A stretch of 64,000 nt of DNA. It comes from DATBSK01 sp964532485. Lineage in GTDB: Bacteria; Actinomycetota; Acidimicrobiia; IMCC26256; PALSA-555. The notes below the pieces were generated by a model. It was not told where the DNA came from. It did not search any database and worked only from the letters and a program-made list of their open reading frames with translations. Position 1 is the first letter of the stretch. Every line of letters starts with the position of its first letter. Shown here in pieces: positions 55,621 to 64,000 of the stretch. The DNA lies in contig CAZHKE010000009.1 in NCBI GenBank assembly GCA_964532485.1, forward strand, positions 20,042-84,041. The letters run 5' to 3'. The translations under genes and the position numbers were made by a program.

Positions 55621-58600
55621 TCAACGCGCCGCGCCGAGCACTCCCTCGTTGACACGCTCGATTCGCGCGACCTCGCTCACCGGGGCGACCCGCCAGAAGG
55701 CGGGCAGGGCCTTCTCCCAGTCGGCGAGCATCATCGCCGCCACCGTCGAGTCGGTGAGCTCGCGATGGCACTCGACGAGGAAACCGAGCTCGTCGGCCTG
55801 CTCGTCGTCGAGCAGGGTCGCGTCGACGAGCTGGCGGTTCAGCCGGGTGACCAGCAGGTGGCGCGGGTCGTACACGAACGCCTGCCCCCCGGTCATCCCC
55901 GCGCCGAGGTTGTACCCGAACTCGCCGAGGATCACGACGGTGCCGCCGGTCATGTACTCGCACGCATGGTCGCCAGCGCCCTCGACCACGGCAGTCGCGC
56001 CGCTGTTGCGCACGCAGAACCGCTCCCCGACGCGGCCCGCGATGAAGAGCTGCCCACCGGTCGCGCCGTACAGCACGGTGTTGCCGGCGAGCACCGGGTC
56101 GCCGGTGTCGTCGTCGGGTGGGCGCACGACGATCCGGCCGCCACCCATCCCCTTCCCGACGTAGTCCTGGGCCTCACCGCGCAGCTCGAGCTGGACGCCC
56201 TCCGCGAGGAAGGCGCCGAAGCTCTGCCCCGCCGCGCCGGTGAACCGGGCCGACACCGTGCCCGGCGGGAACAGCTGGCCGAACTCGAGGCCGATCGCGC
56301 CGCCGAGCGACGCGCCGATCGTGCGGTCGGCGTTGCCGATCTCGTACTCGAGCTCGAGCTCACCGCCTCCCCACACCGTGGAGAACCCGTCCTCCAGCAG
56401 CCGGGCGTCGAGCTCGGAGCGCGGGCGCTGGACGGGCACGTGGGCGACGAACCGGCGCGGCGCGGCGGCATCGTGCGGCGACCGGAGCAGCGGAGAGAGG
56501 TCGAGGGCGTCGGCCCGCTCCTCACCCGTGGTCCTCTGGCTCAGGAGCTCGACGCGGCCGATCGCCTCGTCCAGCGTGCGCAGCCCGAGCGACGCGAGCA
56601 GCTCACGCACCTCCTGTGCCACGTAGCACAGGTAGGTCGCGACGCCTTCGGGCGTTCCGGCGAACTTGGCGCGCAAGCCGGGACGCTGCGTGGCGATCCC
56701 GGTCGGGCACGTGTCACGGTGACAGGCGCGCACCATGATGCAGCCCTCCGCCAGCATCGCCGCGGTCCCGAACGAGAACTCGTCGGCGCCGAGCAGTGCG
56801 GCGATCACGATGTCGCGACCGGTCTTGAAGCCACCGTCGACTCGCACGCGCACGCGGTCGCGCAGCCCGTTCTCGATGAGCGTGAACTGCGTGTCGGCCA
56901 GACCGAGCTCCCAGGGCAGGCCGGCGTTCTTGATCGAAGAGAGCGGTGACGCACCGGTGCCACCGTTCGCACCGGAGATCTGCACGACCTCGGCGAGCGC
57001 CTTGGTGACCCCGGCGGCGATCGTCCCCACGTTGTCCTCTGCGACCAGCTTCACCGACACCTCGGCGTTGGGATTCACCTGCTTGAGGTCGTAGATGAGC
57101 TGCGCGAGGTCTTCGATCGAGTAGATGTCGTGGTGCGGAGGCGGTGAGATCAGCCCGACGCCCGGCTGCGTGAACCGCAGTCGCGCGATCTCGCCGCTCA
57201 CCTTGTGTCCCGGGAGCTGGCCGCCCTCACCCGGCTTCGATCCCTGGGCCATCTTGATGTTGAGCTCGTCGGCGTACGCGCAGTACTCGGGTGTCACGCC
57301 GAACCGGCCCGAGGCGATCTGCTTGATCCGTGAGTTCCGGTCGCGGCCGGTGCCTCGGGTGCGGAAGCGCGCCGGGTCCTCGCCGCCTTCGCCGCAGTTG
57401 CTCCGACCACCGATCATGTTCATCGCGATCGCGAGCGTCTCGTGCGCCTCCGCCGACAGGGCACCGTGCGACATCGCACCCGTCGAGAACCGCCGCGTGA
57501 TCGTATCGATGCTCTCGACCTCGTCGAGCGACACCGGCGCGCGCGCCGGCGAGAGCTCGAGCAGGTCGTGCAGCTCCGTCACCGGCCGACTCTCGACGAG
57601 CTCGCGGAAGCGCTCGTAGAGCTCGGCGCGCTGCTCCGTGATCGCCGTCTGGAGGAGGTGCGCGGCTCGGACGTCCGCCGCGGCGGCGGGCGGCACCGGC
57701 TCCGCGCGGTCACCCTCGAAGAAGATGACCTTTCCCTGCTCCTCGGTTGGCGCGACGTCGAGCCGGGCGAACTTGCCGTCGGAGTCGCCCCCGCGACCGG
57801 TGCGCTTCCCCGCGGAGCCGTTGCCGTCGTCGGCGTCGGCGTCGACGACGAGGCCGACCGAGCCCTGGAGGAGGCTGATCGCTTCGGGGGAGTTGGCGTG
57901 GTACTCGCCGCCTCGCTTCCGGAAGCGGATGTAGCCGGGCTCGTCGAGCACCGGCGTGTCGCCGAACGCGACCTCGTGGCGCGCCAGCACGTCGGCGCCG
58001 AGCTCGGAGAACCCGATGCCACCGACACCCGACGGGGTGCCGCGCAGACATGTCTCGACCACGTCGTCGTCGAGACCGAGCACCTCGAAGATCTGGGCCG
58101 CGCGATATCCGTCGACAGTCGAGATGCCCATCTTCGACAGGATCTTGAGCACACCGTCCTCGAGTGCCGCCTGGAGCTTCTCCTGCGCGTCGGCGGAGTG
58201 GACCTCACCCAGCTGGTCGTCATCGGCCATCGCTGCCACCGTGCGGAGTGCGACCCGCGGGCAGATCGCGTCGGCTCCGAACCCGAGGAGGCAGGCGATG
58301 GAGTGCGTGTCGCGCGCGTCGCCCGAGTCGACCACGATCGAAGCGTCCTGGCGCACTCGACCCGTGTCGAGGGCGTGGTGCACCGCACCGAGCGCGAGCA
58401 ACGACGGGATCGGCGCGCGATCCGGCCCGATGAAGGCGTCGGTCACGACGAGGATCGACGTCTCGCGCTCGACTGCCGCGAGCGCGGCGTCGCTGAGCGC
58501 GGTGATGCCGCGGGCGAGCCCGGCGGGGCCATCGCTCACCGCGAACGTGGCGTCGAGCGCCGCGGCGGGGAACACGCTCCGCTCCTCGTCGAGCAGCGCC

Positions 58601-60348
58601 GCGACCGCATCCGGGAACAAGAAGAAGGTCCGAAGCTCGAGCAGGCGCGCGGCGGACGGGTTCTCGGTGAGCAGCGGCTGGCGGCGCCCCAGGCAGGTAC
58701 GCAGCGACATGACGAGTCGCTCCCGCAGATGGTCGATCGGAGGGTTGCTGACCTGCGCGAAGCGCTGCTTCAGGAAGCTGAAGACCGCGCGCGGGCGCGT
58801 CGCGACCGCGGCGAAGGGCGTGTCATCACCCATCGAGAACGTCGGTTCCTTCGCGTCCGTCGCCATGGGCTTGAGGACCATCGCGATCTCTTCGCGATTG
58901 CACCCGAACGCGACCTGCTCGGCCACGAGGTCGTCGGGCGAGGGCGGCATGCCGATCGCGTTGCCGGGCTTGAAGGGGAGCAGGCCGGCGCGCGCCCAAT
59001 CGCCGTAGGGCGCGCGATCGGCGAGCCATCGCTTCACGTCGGCGTCGCCCTGGAGGCCCCGGAGTCGCGGCTCGGAAGCATCGGGATCGATGCAGAGCAT
59101 CTCCCCCGGGCCGAGCCGCCCCCGCGTCACCCCACCGCGGTCGTGCAGCGGGACCGCACCGGCCTCCGAGCAGCACACGACGATCCCGTCGGCGGAGCGG
59201 TGCCAGCGCATCGGTCGCAGGCCGTTGCGGTCGAGCGTCGCGCCGACGCGACGTCCGTCGGTGAAGATGAGGGCTGCTGGGCCGTCCCAGGGCTCGGAGA
59301 GCGACGCGTGGTACCGGTAGAAGTCGCGGACGTCGGGATCGCGGTCGCGCACTCCCTCCCACGCCTCGGGCACCAGCATCGCCGCGACGTGGCGCACGTC
59401 GCGGCCCGCGCGCAGCAAGAGCTCGAGTGCGGCGTCGATCTTGCCGGAGTCCGAGTCGTCGGGGTCGAGCACCGGTCGCAGCAGGTGCTCCGGGCCCAGA
59501 CCCACGATCTCCGTGCCGAGGACGCCACGTGCGAGCATGCGCCGCTCGTTGCCCTGGATCGTGTTGATCTCACCGTTGTGGCAGAGGTAGCGGAACGGCT
59601 GCGCGCGCTCCCACGCCGGCGCCGTGTTCGTCGAGAAGCGGCTGTGGAAGATCGCGAACGGGGCTTCGAAGTCGTCGCGGTCGAGATCCGGGAAGAACGC
59701 CGTGAGCCGGTCGCTGATCACGAGCGCCTTGTACGTCAGCGTCGAGAACGACCAGCTCGCGAAGTAGTGGCGGACACCCGCATCGCGGCACGCAGCCTCG
59801 GCGCGTCGTCTCGCGCGCAGCGCGGCACGCTCGGCGTCGGCGAGCCCCAGGTCGGCGGGACGAGCGAGCAGTCCCTGCACCATCGCAGGCAGGTCGTCGC
59901 GCGCGGCCGGGCCGATCTGGTCTTCGTCGATCGGAACCCTGCGCCATCCGAGCAGCTCGAGGCCCTCGGCGCTGCACGCGCCTGCGACCGCGTCCTGGGC
60001 CGCGCAACGAGCAGCGTCGTCGTGCAGGTCGAGGAACGCGAACACCAGGCCCAGCCGGTCGGCGGGGGCGTCGGCACCGAGCTCGGCGGCGACGCGGTCG
60101 AGGAAGCGCGGCGGCAGCGGGAGGAGCACGCCAGCGCCGTCGCCGGAGCGGCCGTCGGCAGCGACCGCGCCGCGGTGGCGCACGCACGACAGGCCGGTGA
60201 GCGCCAGCTCGACGATCTCGCGGCTCGAGCGGCCCTGCTCGTCGGCGACGAAGCCGATCCCGCACGCGTCGAGCTCGACGCGCCGCCTCGATGTGCTGAG
60301 CCAGAGGCGCCGCTCGCGCGGCGACGGAGAGGAAGGGGACAGCGACAA
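55621..60348 (-). CDS. gltB: Glutamate synthase large subunit
   Basis: GltB takes the amide of glutamine and makes glutamate from 2-oxoglutarate. The ~1,575-residue protein has the class-II amidotransferase domain beginning at Cys29 (DACGIGFVADEQ) after a short propeptide, the FAPFAIFHSRFSTNTAPAW-type channel region, the central domain, the FMN/[3Fe-4S] synthase domain (ISGANGGTGASPLSSIKNAG; MVRACHRDTCPTGIATQ supplying cluster cysteines) and the C-terminal beta-helix (GGTVVILGEFGYNLGAGMTGG split). TTG 60348 with GGGAG upstream is the most likely start; no ATG or GTG is better placed. The usual gltD does not follow: the next gene lies on the other strand. Confidence 0.95.
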   Translation of the reverse strand: MSLSPSSPSPRERRLWLSTSRRRVELDACGIGFVADEQGRSSREIVELALTGLSCVRHRGAVAADGRSGDGAGVLLPLPPRFLDRVAAELGADAPADRLGLVFAFLDLHDDAARCAAQDAVAGACSAEGLELLGWRRVPIDEDQIGPAARDDLPAMVQGLLARPADLGLADAERAALRARRRAEAACRDAGVRHYFASWSFSTLTYKALVISDRLTAFFPDLDRDDFEAPFAIFHSRFSTNTAPAWERAQPFRYLCHNGEINTIQGNERRMLARGVLGTEIVGLGPEHLLRPVLDPDDSDSGKIDAALELLLRAGRDVRHVAAMLVPEAWEGVRDRDPDVRDFYRYHASLSEPWDGPAALIFTDGRRVGATLDRNGLRPMRWHRSADGIVVCCSEAGAVPLHDRGGVTRGRLGPGEMLCIDPDASEPRLRGLQGDADVKRWLADRAPYGDWARAGLLPFKPGNAIGMPPSPDDLVAEQVAFGCNREEIAMVLKPMATDAKEPTFSMGDDTPFAAVATRPRAVFSFLKQRFAQVSNPPIDHLRERLVMSLRTCLGRRQPLLTENPSAARLLELRTFFLFPDAVAALLDEERSVFPAAALDATFAVSDGPAGLARGITALSDAALAAVERETSILVVTDAFIGPDRAPIPSLLALGAVHHALDTGRVRQDASIVVDSGDARDTHSIACLLGFGADAICPRVALRTVAAMADDDQLGEVHSADAQEKLQAALEDGVLKILSKMGISTVDGYRAAQIFEVLGLDDDVVETCLRGTPSGVGGIGFSELGADVLARHEVAFGDTPVLDEPGYIRFRKRGGEYHANSPEAISLLQGSVGLVVDADADDGNGSAGKRTGRGGDSDGKFARLDVAPTEEQGKVIFFEGDRAEPVPPAAAADVRAAHLLQTAITEQRAELYERFRELVESRPVTELHDLLELSPARAPVSLDEVESIDTITRRFSTGAMSHGALSAEAHETLAIAMNMIGGRSNCGEGGEDPARFRTRGTGRDRNSRIKQIASGRFGVTPEYCAYADELNIKMAQGSKPGEGGQLPGHKVSGEIARLRFTQPGVGLISPPPHHDIYSIEDLAQLIYDLKQVNPNAEVSVKLVAEDNVGTIAAGVTKALAEVVQISGANGGTGASPLSSIKNAGLPWELGLADTQFTLIENGLRDRVRVRVDGGFKTGRDIVIAALLGADEFSFGTAAMLAEGCIMVRACHRDTCPTGIATQRPGLRAKFAGTPEGVATYLCYVAQEVRELLASLGLRTLDEAIGRVELLSQRTTGEERADALDLSPLLRSPHDAAAPRRFVAHVPVQRPRSELDARLLEDGFSTVWGGGELELEYEIGNADRTIGASLGGAIGLEFGQLFPPGTVSARFTGAAGQSFGAFLAEGVQLELRGEAQDYVGKGMGGGRIVVRPPDDDTGDPVLAGNTVLYGATGGQLFIAGRVGERFCVRNSGATAVVEGAGDHACEYMTGGTVVILGEFGYNLGAGMTGGQAFVYDPRHLLVTRLNRQLVDATLLDDEQADELGFLVECHRELTDSTVAAMMLADWEKALPAFWRVAPVSEVARIERVNEGVLGAAR

Positions 60349-60394
60349 CTCGGTCTCCCGGGTCTCGGTGGGACGATCGGCTCCCCAGGATCCA

Positions 60395-60423
60395 GGGCTG
60401 GGGATCGGGATCGGGGATCCGGG
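60395..60423 (+). other. Predicted G-quadruplex motif between gltB and purK
   Basis: Five G-runs of 3-4 (60395-60397, 60400-60403, 60407-60409, 60413-60416, 60421-60423) separated by 2-4 bases, lying in the 174-base divergent gap. The GGGATC units are also a short repeat. Confidence 0.6.
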
Positions 60424-60522
60424 ACAGCCGATCGGGCTTGGGGCGACGACGCTGTCGCAGGCGCCAGGATACTGGGTGCGGACCCGGGACGAGACGGAAG
60501 ACGGAAGAGGAGGGGACCCCTC

Positions 60523-61635
60523 GTGAGCGATCGCCCGCTCGTCGCGGTGCTCGGCGGCGGCCAGCTCGGGCGGATGCTGGGCATCGCGGGTCTGCCGCTC
60601 GGCGTGACCTTGCGGTTCCTCGACCCCTCCCCGGAGGCGGGGGCGCGGGCGGTGGGAGAGCTCGTCGTCGGAGAGCTCGACGACGAGACTGCCGTCGCTC
60701 GCGTCGCCCATGGCGCCGATGTCGTCACCTACGAGTGGGAAGGCGTGCCCGCCGATGGGCCACGCGCGATCACCACGACCATCCCGGTCCGACCCGCTCC
60801 GGTCGCGCTCGAGGTCGCGCAGGACCGCGTCGCCGAGAAGGAGACGTTCACACGCCTCGGGATCGACGTCGCCGCTTTCGTGGCCATCGACGCGGCCGAC
60901 GACGTGCCGGCCGCGCTCGAGGCAGTGGGCCTGCCCGCAGTCGTCAAGACCCGTCGTGGCGGCTACGACGGGAAGGGCCAGCGCGTGGTGGGCAGCACCG
61001 AAGACGCGGGCGGCGTGTGGGACGCGCTCGGCGGCGTACCGCTGGTCGCCGAGGCACACGTGCCGTTCGACCGTGAGCTCTCGGTGCTCGCGGCCCGCGC
61101 CGTCGACGGCTCGACGGCCTGCTACCCACTCGTCGAGAACGTGCACGCCGCCGGCATCCTGCGGACGAGCTTCGGGCCCGCGCGCGGGCTGACCGAGGAG
61201 CTCCAGTCCGCGGGCGAGACGATCGCGGCGCGGCTTCTCGACGACCTCGACTACGTCGGGGTGCTCGCCGTCGAGCTGTTCGAGCGCGACGGCGCGCTGC
61301 TCGCCAACGAGATGGCGCCGCGTGTCCACAACTCGGGCCACTGGACGATCGAGGGTGCGCACACGAGCCAGTTCGAGCAGCACCTGCGCGCAGTCCTCGG
61401 GTGGCCGCTCGGTCGAGCCGACGCCCGCGGCTCGACCGCGGTGATCAACTGCATCGGCCACATGGCAGACCCGTCGACCGTGCTCGCCGTCCCGGGCGCG
61501 CACGTGCACGACTACGCGAAGTCACCTCGACCGGGTCGGAAGGTCGGGCACGTCACGATCGTCGCCGACGACGAGGCCACGCTCGCCGCACGCGTCGCGC
61601 AGGTGCGCGCGATCGACCCCGACGACCGCGCCTGA
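60523..61635 (+). CDS. purK: 5-(carboxyamino)imidazole ribonucleotide synthase
   Basis: PurK carboxylates AIR to N5-CAIR with ATP and bicarbonate in purine synthesis. The 370-residue ATP-grasp protein shows VAVLGGGQLGRMLGIAGLPL, VVTYEWEGVPADG, AVVKTRRGGYDGKGQRVV, and ELFERDGALLANEMAPRVHNSGHWTIE (split). The start is GTG 60523 after an AGGAGGGG site. A possible -10 (GATACT, 60468-60473) leaves a ~45-base leader. purE is not in the window. Confidence 0.95.
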   Translation: MSDRPLVAVLGGGQLGRMLGIAGLPLGVTLRFLDPSPEAGARAVGELVVGELDDETAVARVAHGADVVTYEWEGVPADGPRAITTTIPVRPAPVALEVAQDRVAEKETFTRLGIDVAAFVAIDAADDVPAALEAVGLPAVVKTRRGGYDGKGQRVVGSTEDAGGVWDALGGVPLVAEAHVPFDRELSVLAARAVDGSTACYPLVENVHAAGILRTSFGPARGLTEELQSAGETIAARLLDDLDYVGVLAVELFERDGALLANEMAPRVHNSGHWTIEGAHTSQFEQHLRAVLGWPLGRADARGSTAVINCIGHMADPSTVLAVPGAHVHDYAKSPRPGRKVGHVTIVADDEATLAARVAQVRAIDPDDRA

Positions 61636-61643
61636 CGGTCAGA

Positions 61644-62807
61644 TCAGGCGATGGCGCCCGCGTCGCGCAGCTTCGTGAGCTCGTCGGCGCTGAACCCCCA
61701 CTCGGTGAGCACCTCGTCGGTGTGCTCCCCCGGCTTCGCCGGCGGCCGGCGCAGCTCGGCCGGCGTCCGCGAGAACCGCGGGGCAGGCGCAGGCTGGTGG
61801 ACGCCCTCGAACTCGACGACCGTGCGGCGGGCCTCGATGTGGGGATGTCGGATCGCCTCGGTCATCGTGAGCACCGGCGCGAAGCATGCGTCGGTGCGCT
61901 CCATGAGCTCGCACCACTCGGCCCGAGTCTTCGACCTGAAGATCTCGGTGAACCGCTCGCGCAGCACGGGCCAGCCGGCGCGGTCCATCTGCACGGGCAG
62001 CTCCTCGCCGTCGAGACCGATCAGGCGGAGCAGCTCGGCGTAGAACTGCGGCTCGAGCGATCCCAGCGCGATCTCCTTGCCGTCCGCGCACACGTACGAG
62101 TCGTAGAACGGTGCGCCAGTGTCGAGCACGTTGGTGCCGCGCTCGTCCTCGTCGAACGCGTCGAGCACGCGGAAGCCCCAGATCATCGACATCAAGATCG
62201 CGGCCCCGTCGACCATCGCCGCGTCGACGACCTGACCCTCGCCGGACGTCCGCGCTTCGATGAGGCCGCAGACGATGCCGAACGCGAGGAACATGCCGCC
62301 ACCACCGAAGTCGCCGATGAGGTTGATCGGGGGCGTCGACTTCTGTCCCTCCCGCCCGAAGTGCGCAAGCGCGCCGGCAAGAGCGATGTAGTTGATGTCG
62401 TGGCCCGCCGCGTTCGCCATGGGCCCGTCCTGGCCCCACCCGGTCATGCGCCCGTACACGAGCCGCGGGTTGCGGGCCAGGCACTCGTCGGGCCCGAGCC
62501 CGAGCCGCTCCGTCACGCCGGGCCGGAATCCCTCGAGCAGCGCGTCGGCGGACTCGACGAGTCGCAGGACCGTCTCGACGCCGTCGGCGTGCTTGAGATC
62601 GACGCCGATCGAGCGTCGGTTGCGGTCGAGCACGGGCACGCCGCCGGGATCGAACCCCTGGGCCACCGACTGCGTGCGGTGCACGCGCACCACCTCGGCG
62701 CCCATGTCGGCGAGGAGCATCGCGGCGAAGGGGCCCGGCCCGATCCCGACGAGCTCGACGATCTTCACCCCGCTCAGCGGTCCCGGCACCGTCACTCCTT
62801 CGTTCAT
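61644..62807 (-). CDS. CaiB/BaiF-type CoA transferase, alpha-methylacyl-CoA racemase-like
   Basis: A family III CoA-transferase fold protein of ~387 residues, closest to alpha-methylacyl-CoA racemase. Typical stretches: VKIVELVGIGPGPFAAMLLADMGAEVVRV (split), DLKHADGVETVLRLV, GFRPGVTERLGLGPDECLARNP (split), AGHDINYIALAGALAHFG (His) and LIGDFGGGGM (Asp), GSLEPQFYAELL (Glu); these three correspond to the racemase catalytic residues. ATG 62807 is listed; GTG 62789, after GAAGGAG, is also plausible. It probably acts on branched acyl-CoAs. Confidence 0.88.
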   Translation of the reverse strand: MNEGVTVPGPLSGVKIVELVGIGPGPFAAMLLADMGAEVVRVHRTQSVAQGFDPGGVPVLDRNRRSIGVDLKHADGVETVLRLVESADALLEGFRPGVTERLGLGPDECLARNPRLVYGRMTGWGQDGPMANAAGHDINYIALAGALAHFGREGQKSTPPINLIGDFGGGGMFLAFGIVCGLIEARTSGEGQVVDAAMVDGAAILMSMIWGFRVLDAFDEDERGTNVLDTGAPFYDSYVCADGKEIALGSLEPQFYAELLRLIGLDGEELPVQMDRAGWPVLRERFTEIFRSKTRAEWCELMERTDACFAPVLTMTEAIRHPHIEARRTVVEFEGVHQPAPAPRFSRTPAELRRPPAKPGEHTDEVLTEWGFSADELTKLRDAGAIA

Positions 62808-62829
62808 CACCCTGCGATCGTTCGCTGCG

Positions 62830-62846
62830 GCGCAGGGTACCTGCGC
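62830..62846. terminator. Hairpin between the antiporter and the CoA-transferase genes
   Basis: GCGCAGG (62830-62836) pairs with CCTGCGC (62840-62846) around a GTA loop. It may end the antiporter transcript. Its left flank (CGTTCGCTGCGG) resembles the palindromic element family, the right flank does not. Confidence 0.4.
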
Positions 62847-62898
62847 GCCAGGTCGACGTCGGGGGCTCCGTCTCCGGCGGTTGCGCGCGGTAACGCCT

Positions 62899-64000
62899 TC
62901 AGGGCCTCCGGACGCCGACCTCGGCGAGACGGTCGGCGAAGCGGGTGAGGACGGGACCGGCGATCGCGAGGATCAGCACGTACGCGCCCGCGAGCACACC
63001 CAGCTCGGCTTCGACGGTCGTCCCGAGCGCCAGGCCGGCGATCACTATCGAGAACTCTCCACGAGCGATCAGCGCGGTGCCGGCGCGCACGCGTCCTCGC
63101 CGGCTGACCCCGAGGGGCGTGGATGCGTACCAACCGACAGCGACCTTCGTGAGTGCGGTCACGATCGCGAGCAGCACCGCCGGAGCGAGCACCGACGGGA
63201 GTGCTCCGGGGTCGATGCTGAACCCGAAGAGCACGAAGAAGACGGCTGCGAACAGGTCTCGCAGGGGAGCGACGAGCGCGGTCGCGCGCTCCTGGAGCGG
63301 TCCCGAGAGCGCGATGCCGACGAGGAACGCACCGATGGCGGCAGAGATGTCGAGCTGCTGGGACGCGCCGGCGACGAGCAGCGTTGCGCCGAGCAGGCCG
63401 AGCAGCACCGCTTCGTCGGAGCGCGCGTGCAGCGCACGAGTGAGCTTCGACCCGAACTTCAACGCCGCGAAGAGCACGAGCGCGACGACGGCCATCGCGA
63501 GCGCGACCGACGAGATGCCTTCGAGCAGGGCGGCCCCGGCCAGCATCACGCCGACGATCGGCAGGTACACGGCCATCGCGAGGTCTTCGAGGACGAGGAT
63601 CGTGAGCACTGCCGGCGTCTCGCGGTTGCCCAGCCGACCCAGATCGGTCAGGAGCTTGGCGATGACGCCTGACGACGAGATGTACGTGATGCCGCCCAGC
63701 AGCACGATCGCCTCCGTGCTCCAACCCAGCAGCACGCCGGCGAGCACGCCTGGCGTCGCGTTGAGCAGCACGTCGAGCACGCCGCCGCGCCATCCGAGGC
63801 GCGCACCGTCGACGAGCTCGTCTGGCGTGTATTCCAGCCCGAGGGTGAGCAGGAGCAGCACGACACCGATCTCGCCGGCCAGCTCGAGGAAGTCCGCGGA
63901 CAGCACCGGCGCGAAGCCACCCTCGCCGAAGAGGAGCCCCGCGAGCAGGTACGCCGGGATCGGGCTCAGGCCGACACGGTCGCTGAGCCGTGCGAGCACG
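62899..64000 (-). CDS. CPA2-family cation:proton antiporter (KefB/GerN-like), 5' end outside window
   Basis: An incomplete membrane protein of at least 366 residues with about eleven helices: VGLSPIPAYLLAGLLFGEGGF, GVVLLLLTLGLEYTPDEL, GGITYISSSGVIAKLLTD, LTILVLEDLAMAVYLP, LGATLLVAGASQQLDISAAIGAFLVGIAL (split), FFVLFGFSIDP and GTALIARGEFSIVIA. These are the CPA2 antiporter motifs, including the LED and the ARGEFS helices. No TrkA-N or USP domain follows the last helix, so it is a short form. The start lies beyond base 64000. Confidence 0.9.
   Translation of the reverse strand, partial: VLARLSDRVGLSPIPAYLLAGLLFGEGGFAPVLSADFLELAGEIGVVLLLLTLGLEYTPDELVDGARLGWRGGVLDVLLNATPGVLAGVLLGWSTEAIVLLGGITYISSSGVIAKLLTDLGRLGNRETPAVLTILVLEDLAMAVYLPIVGVMLAGAALLEGISSVALAMAVVALVLFAALKFGSKLTRALHARSDEAVLLGLLGATLLVAGASQQLDISAAIGAFLVGIALSGPLQERATALVAPLRDLFAAVFFVLFGFSIDPGALPSVLAPAVLLAIVTALTKVAVGWYASTPLGVSRRGRVRAGTALIARGEFSIVIAGLALGTTVEAELGVLAGAYVLILAIAGPVLTRFADRLAEVGVRRP

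Noticed and set aside
62818..62850. A possible eighth copy of the palindromic element before the CoA-transferase gene
   Set aside because: The GTA-loop stem and the left flank fit, but the right flank CGGGCGCTCGCTC is missing, so it was listed as a hairpin only.

Overview
The window is high-GC DNA with the gene content and order of a free-living actinobacterium. The best fit is the class Acidimicrobiia or a near relative; this is inferred from gene content, and no marker gene was compared. Evidence: a whiG-type sigma factor next to xerC and rpsB, DUF2469, a SepIVA/DivIVA-like coiled-coil gene, a 13E12-type HNH gene under an actinobacterial SOS box, an F420-type luciferase-like oxidoreductase, GTP-type PEP carboxykinase and a UvrD2-like helicase with an HRDC domain. 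Many genes start with GTG or TTG. No tRNA, rRNA, CRISPR array, insertion sequence or prophage is visible. A run of 100 N at 40235-40334 is a scaffold gap.

Layout. 1-177: tail of an SLC13-type permease. 181-40220: a condensed core block, mostly on the minus strand, that parallels the M. tuberculosis region from ispG (Rv2868c) to rpmB (Rv2975a). It runs ispG, an ASCH-like gene, rseP/rip1, dxr and cdsA (isoprenoid and phospholipid synthesis, regulated proteolysis); an SOS-controlled HNH gene; frr, pyrH, tsf, rpsB; a beta-propeller lipoprotein-like gene and an M23/lipase fusion; whiG, xerC; then on the plus strand comM and dprA; an enoyl-CoA hydratase; two small plus-strand genes; yraN, DUF2469, rplS, trmD, rimM, khpA, rpsP, ffh, ftsY; mscS; smc, acyP, mutM, rnc, acpP, plsX, rpmF, DUF177; sepIVA-like, coaD, rsmD, recG; a fakA-like gene; rpmB and a cold-shock-like gene. 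Start/stop overlaps of 1 to 13 bases are frequent and point to long translationally coupled operons.

40397-64000: a more mixed metabolic region with pckG, a stand-alone Lrp/AsnC effector domain, ddl, a haem-monooxygenase-like gene, a PAC2 protein, an LLM oxidoreductase, a DUF6159-like membrane protein, galK, a PH-SHOCT protein, a sugar-lactone oxidase, a DUF1025-type metalloprotease, a UvrD2-like helicase, a thermonuclease, a LemA-like gene, a gltB with no adjacent gltD, purK, an AMACR-type CoA transferase and the end of a CPA2 antiporter.

Most unusual observations. (1) A family of roughly 45-60 bp palindromic elements (a 6-10 bp stem around a GTA/ATA loop, flanked by CGCTCGCT-type direct repeats) occurs at least seven times. 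Some copies are intergenic, one abuts the scaffold gap, and copies appear to sit in frame inside recG, rpsP and rpsB, always in the same reading frame. This resembles in behaviour, not in sequence, the Rickettsia palindromic elements. (2) A 16-bp perfect LexA-type palindrome overlaps the -10 region and start codon of the HNH gene. (3) A shared -10 (TANNNT) lies 6-9 bases before many start codons, pointing to leaderless mRNAs, with one symmetric TACCGTA that could fire both ways. (4) A duplicated 5' end of ispG creates a coupled upstream ORF. (5) A promoter-led, hairpin-rich stretch of about 290 nt lies upstream of the helicase gene.
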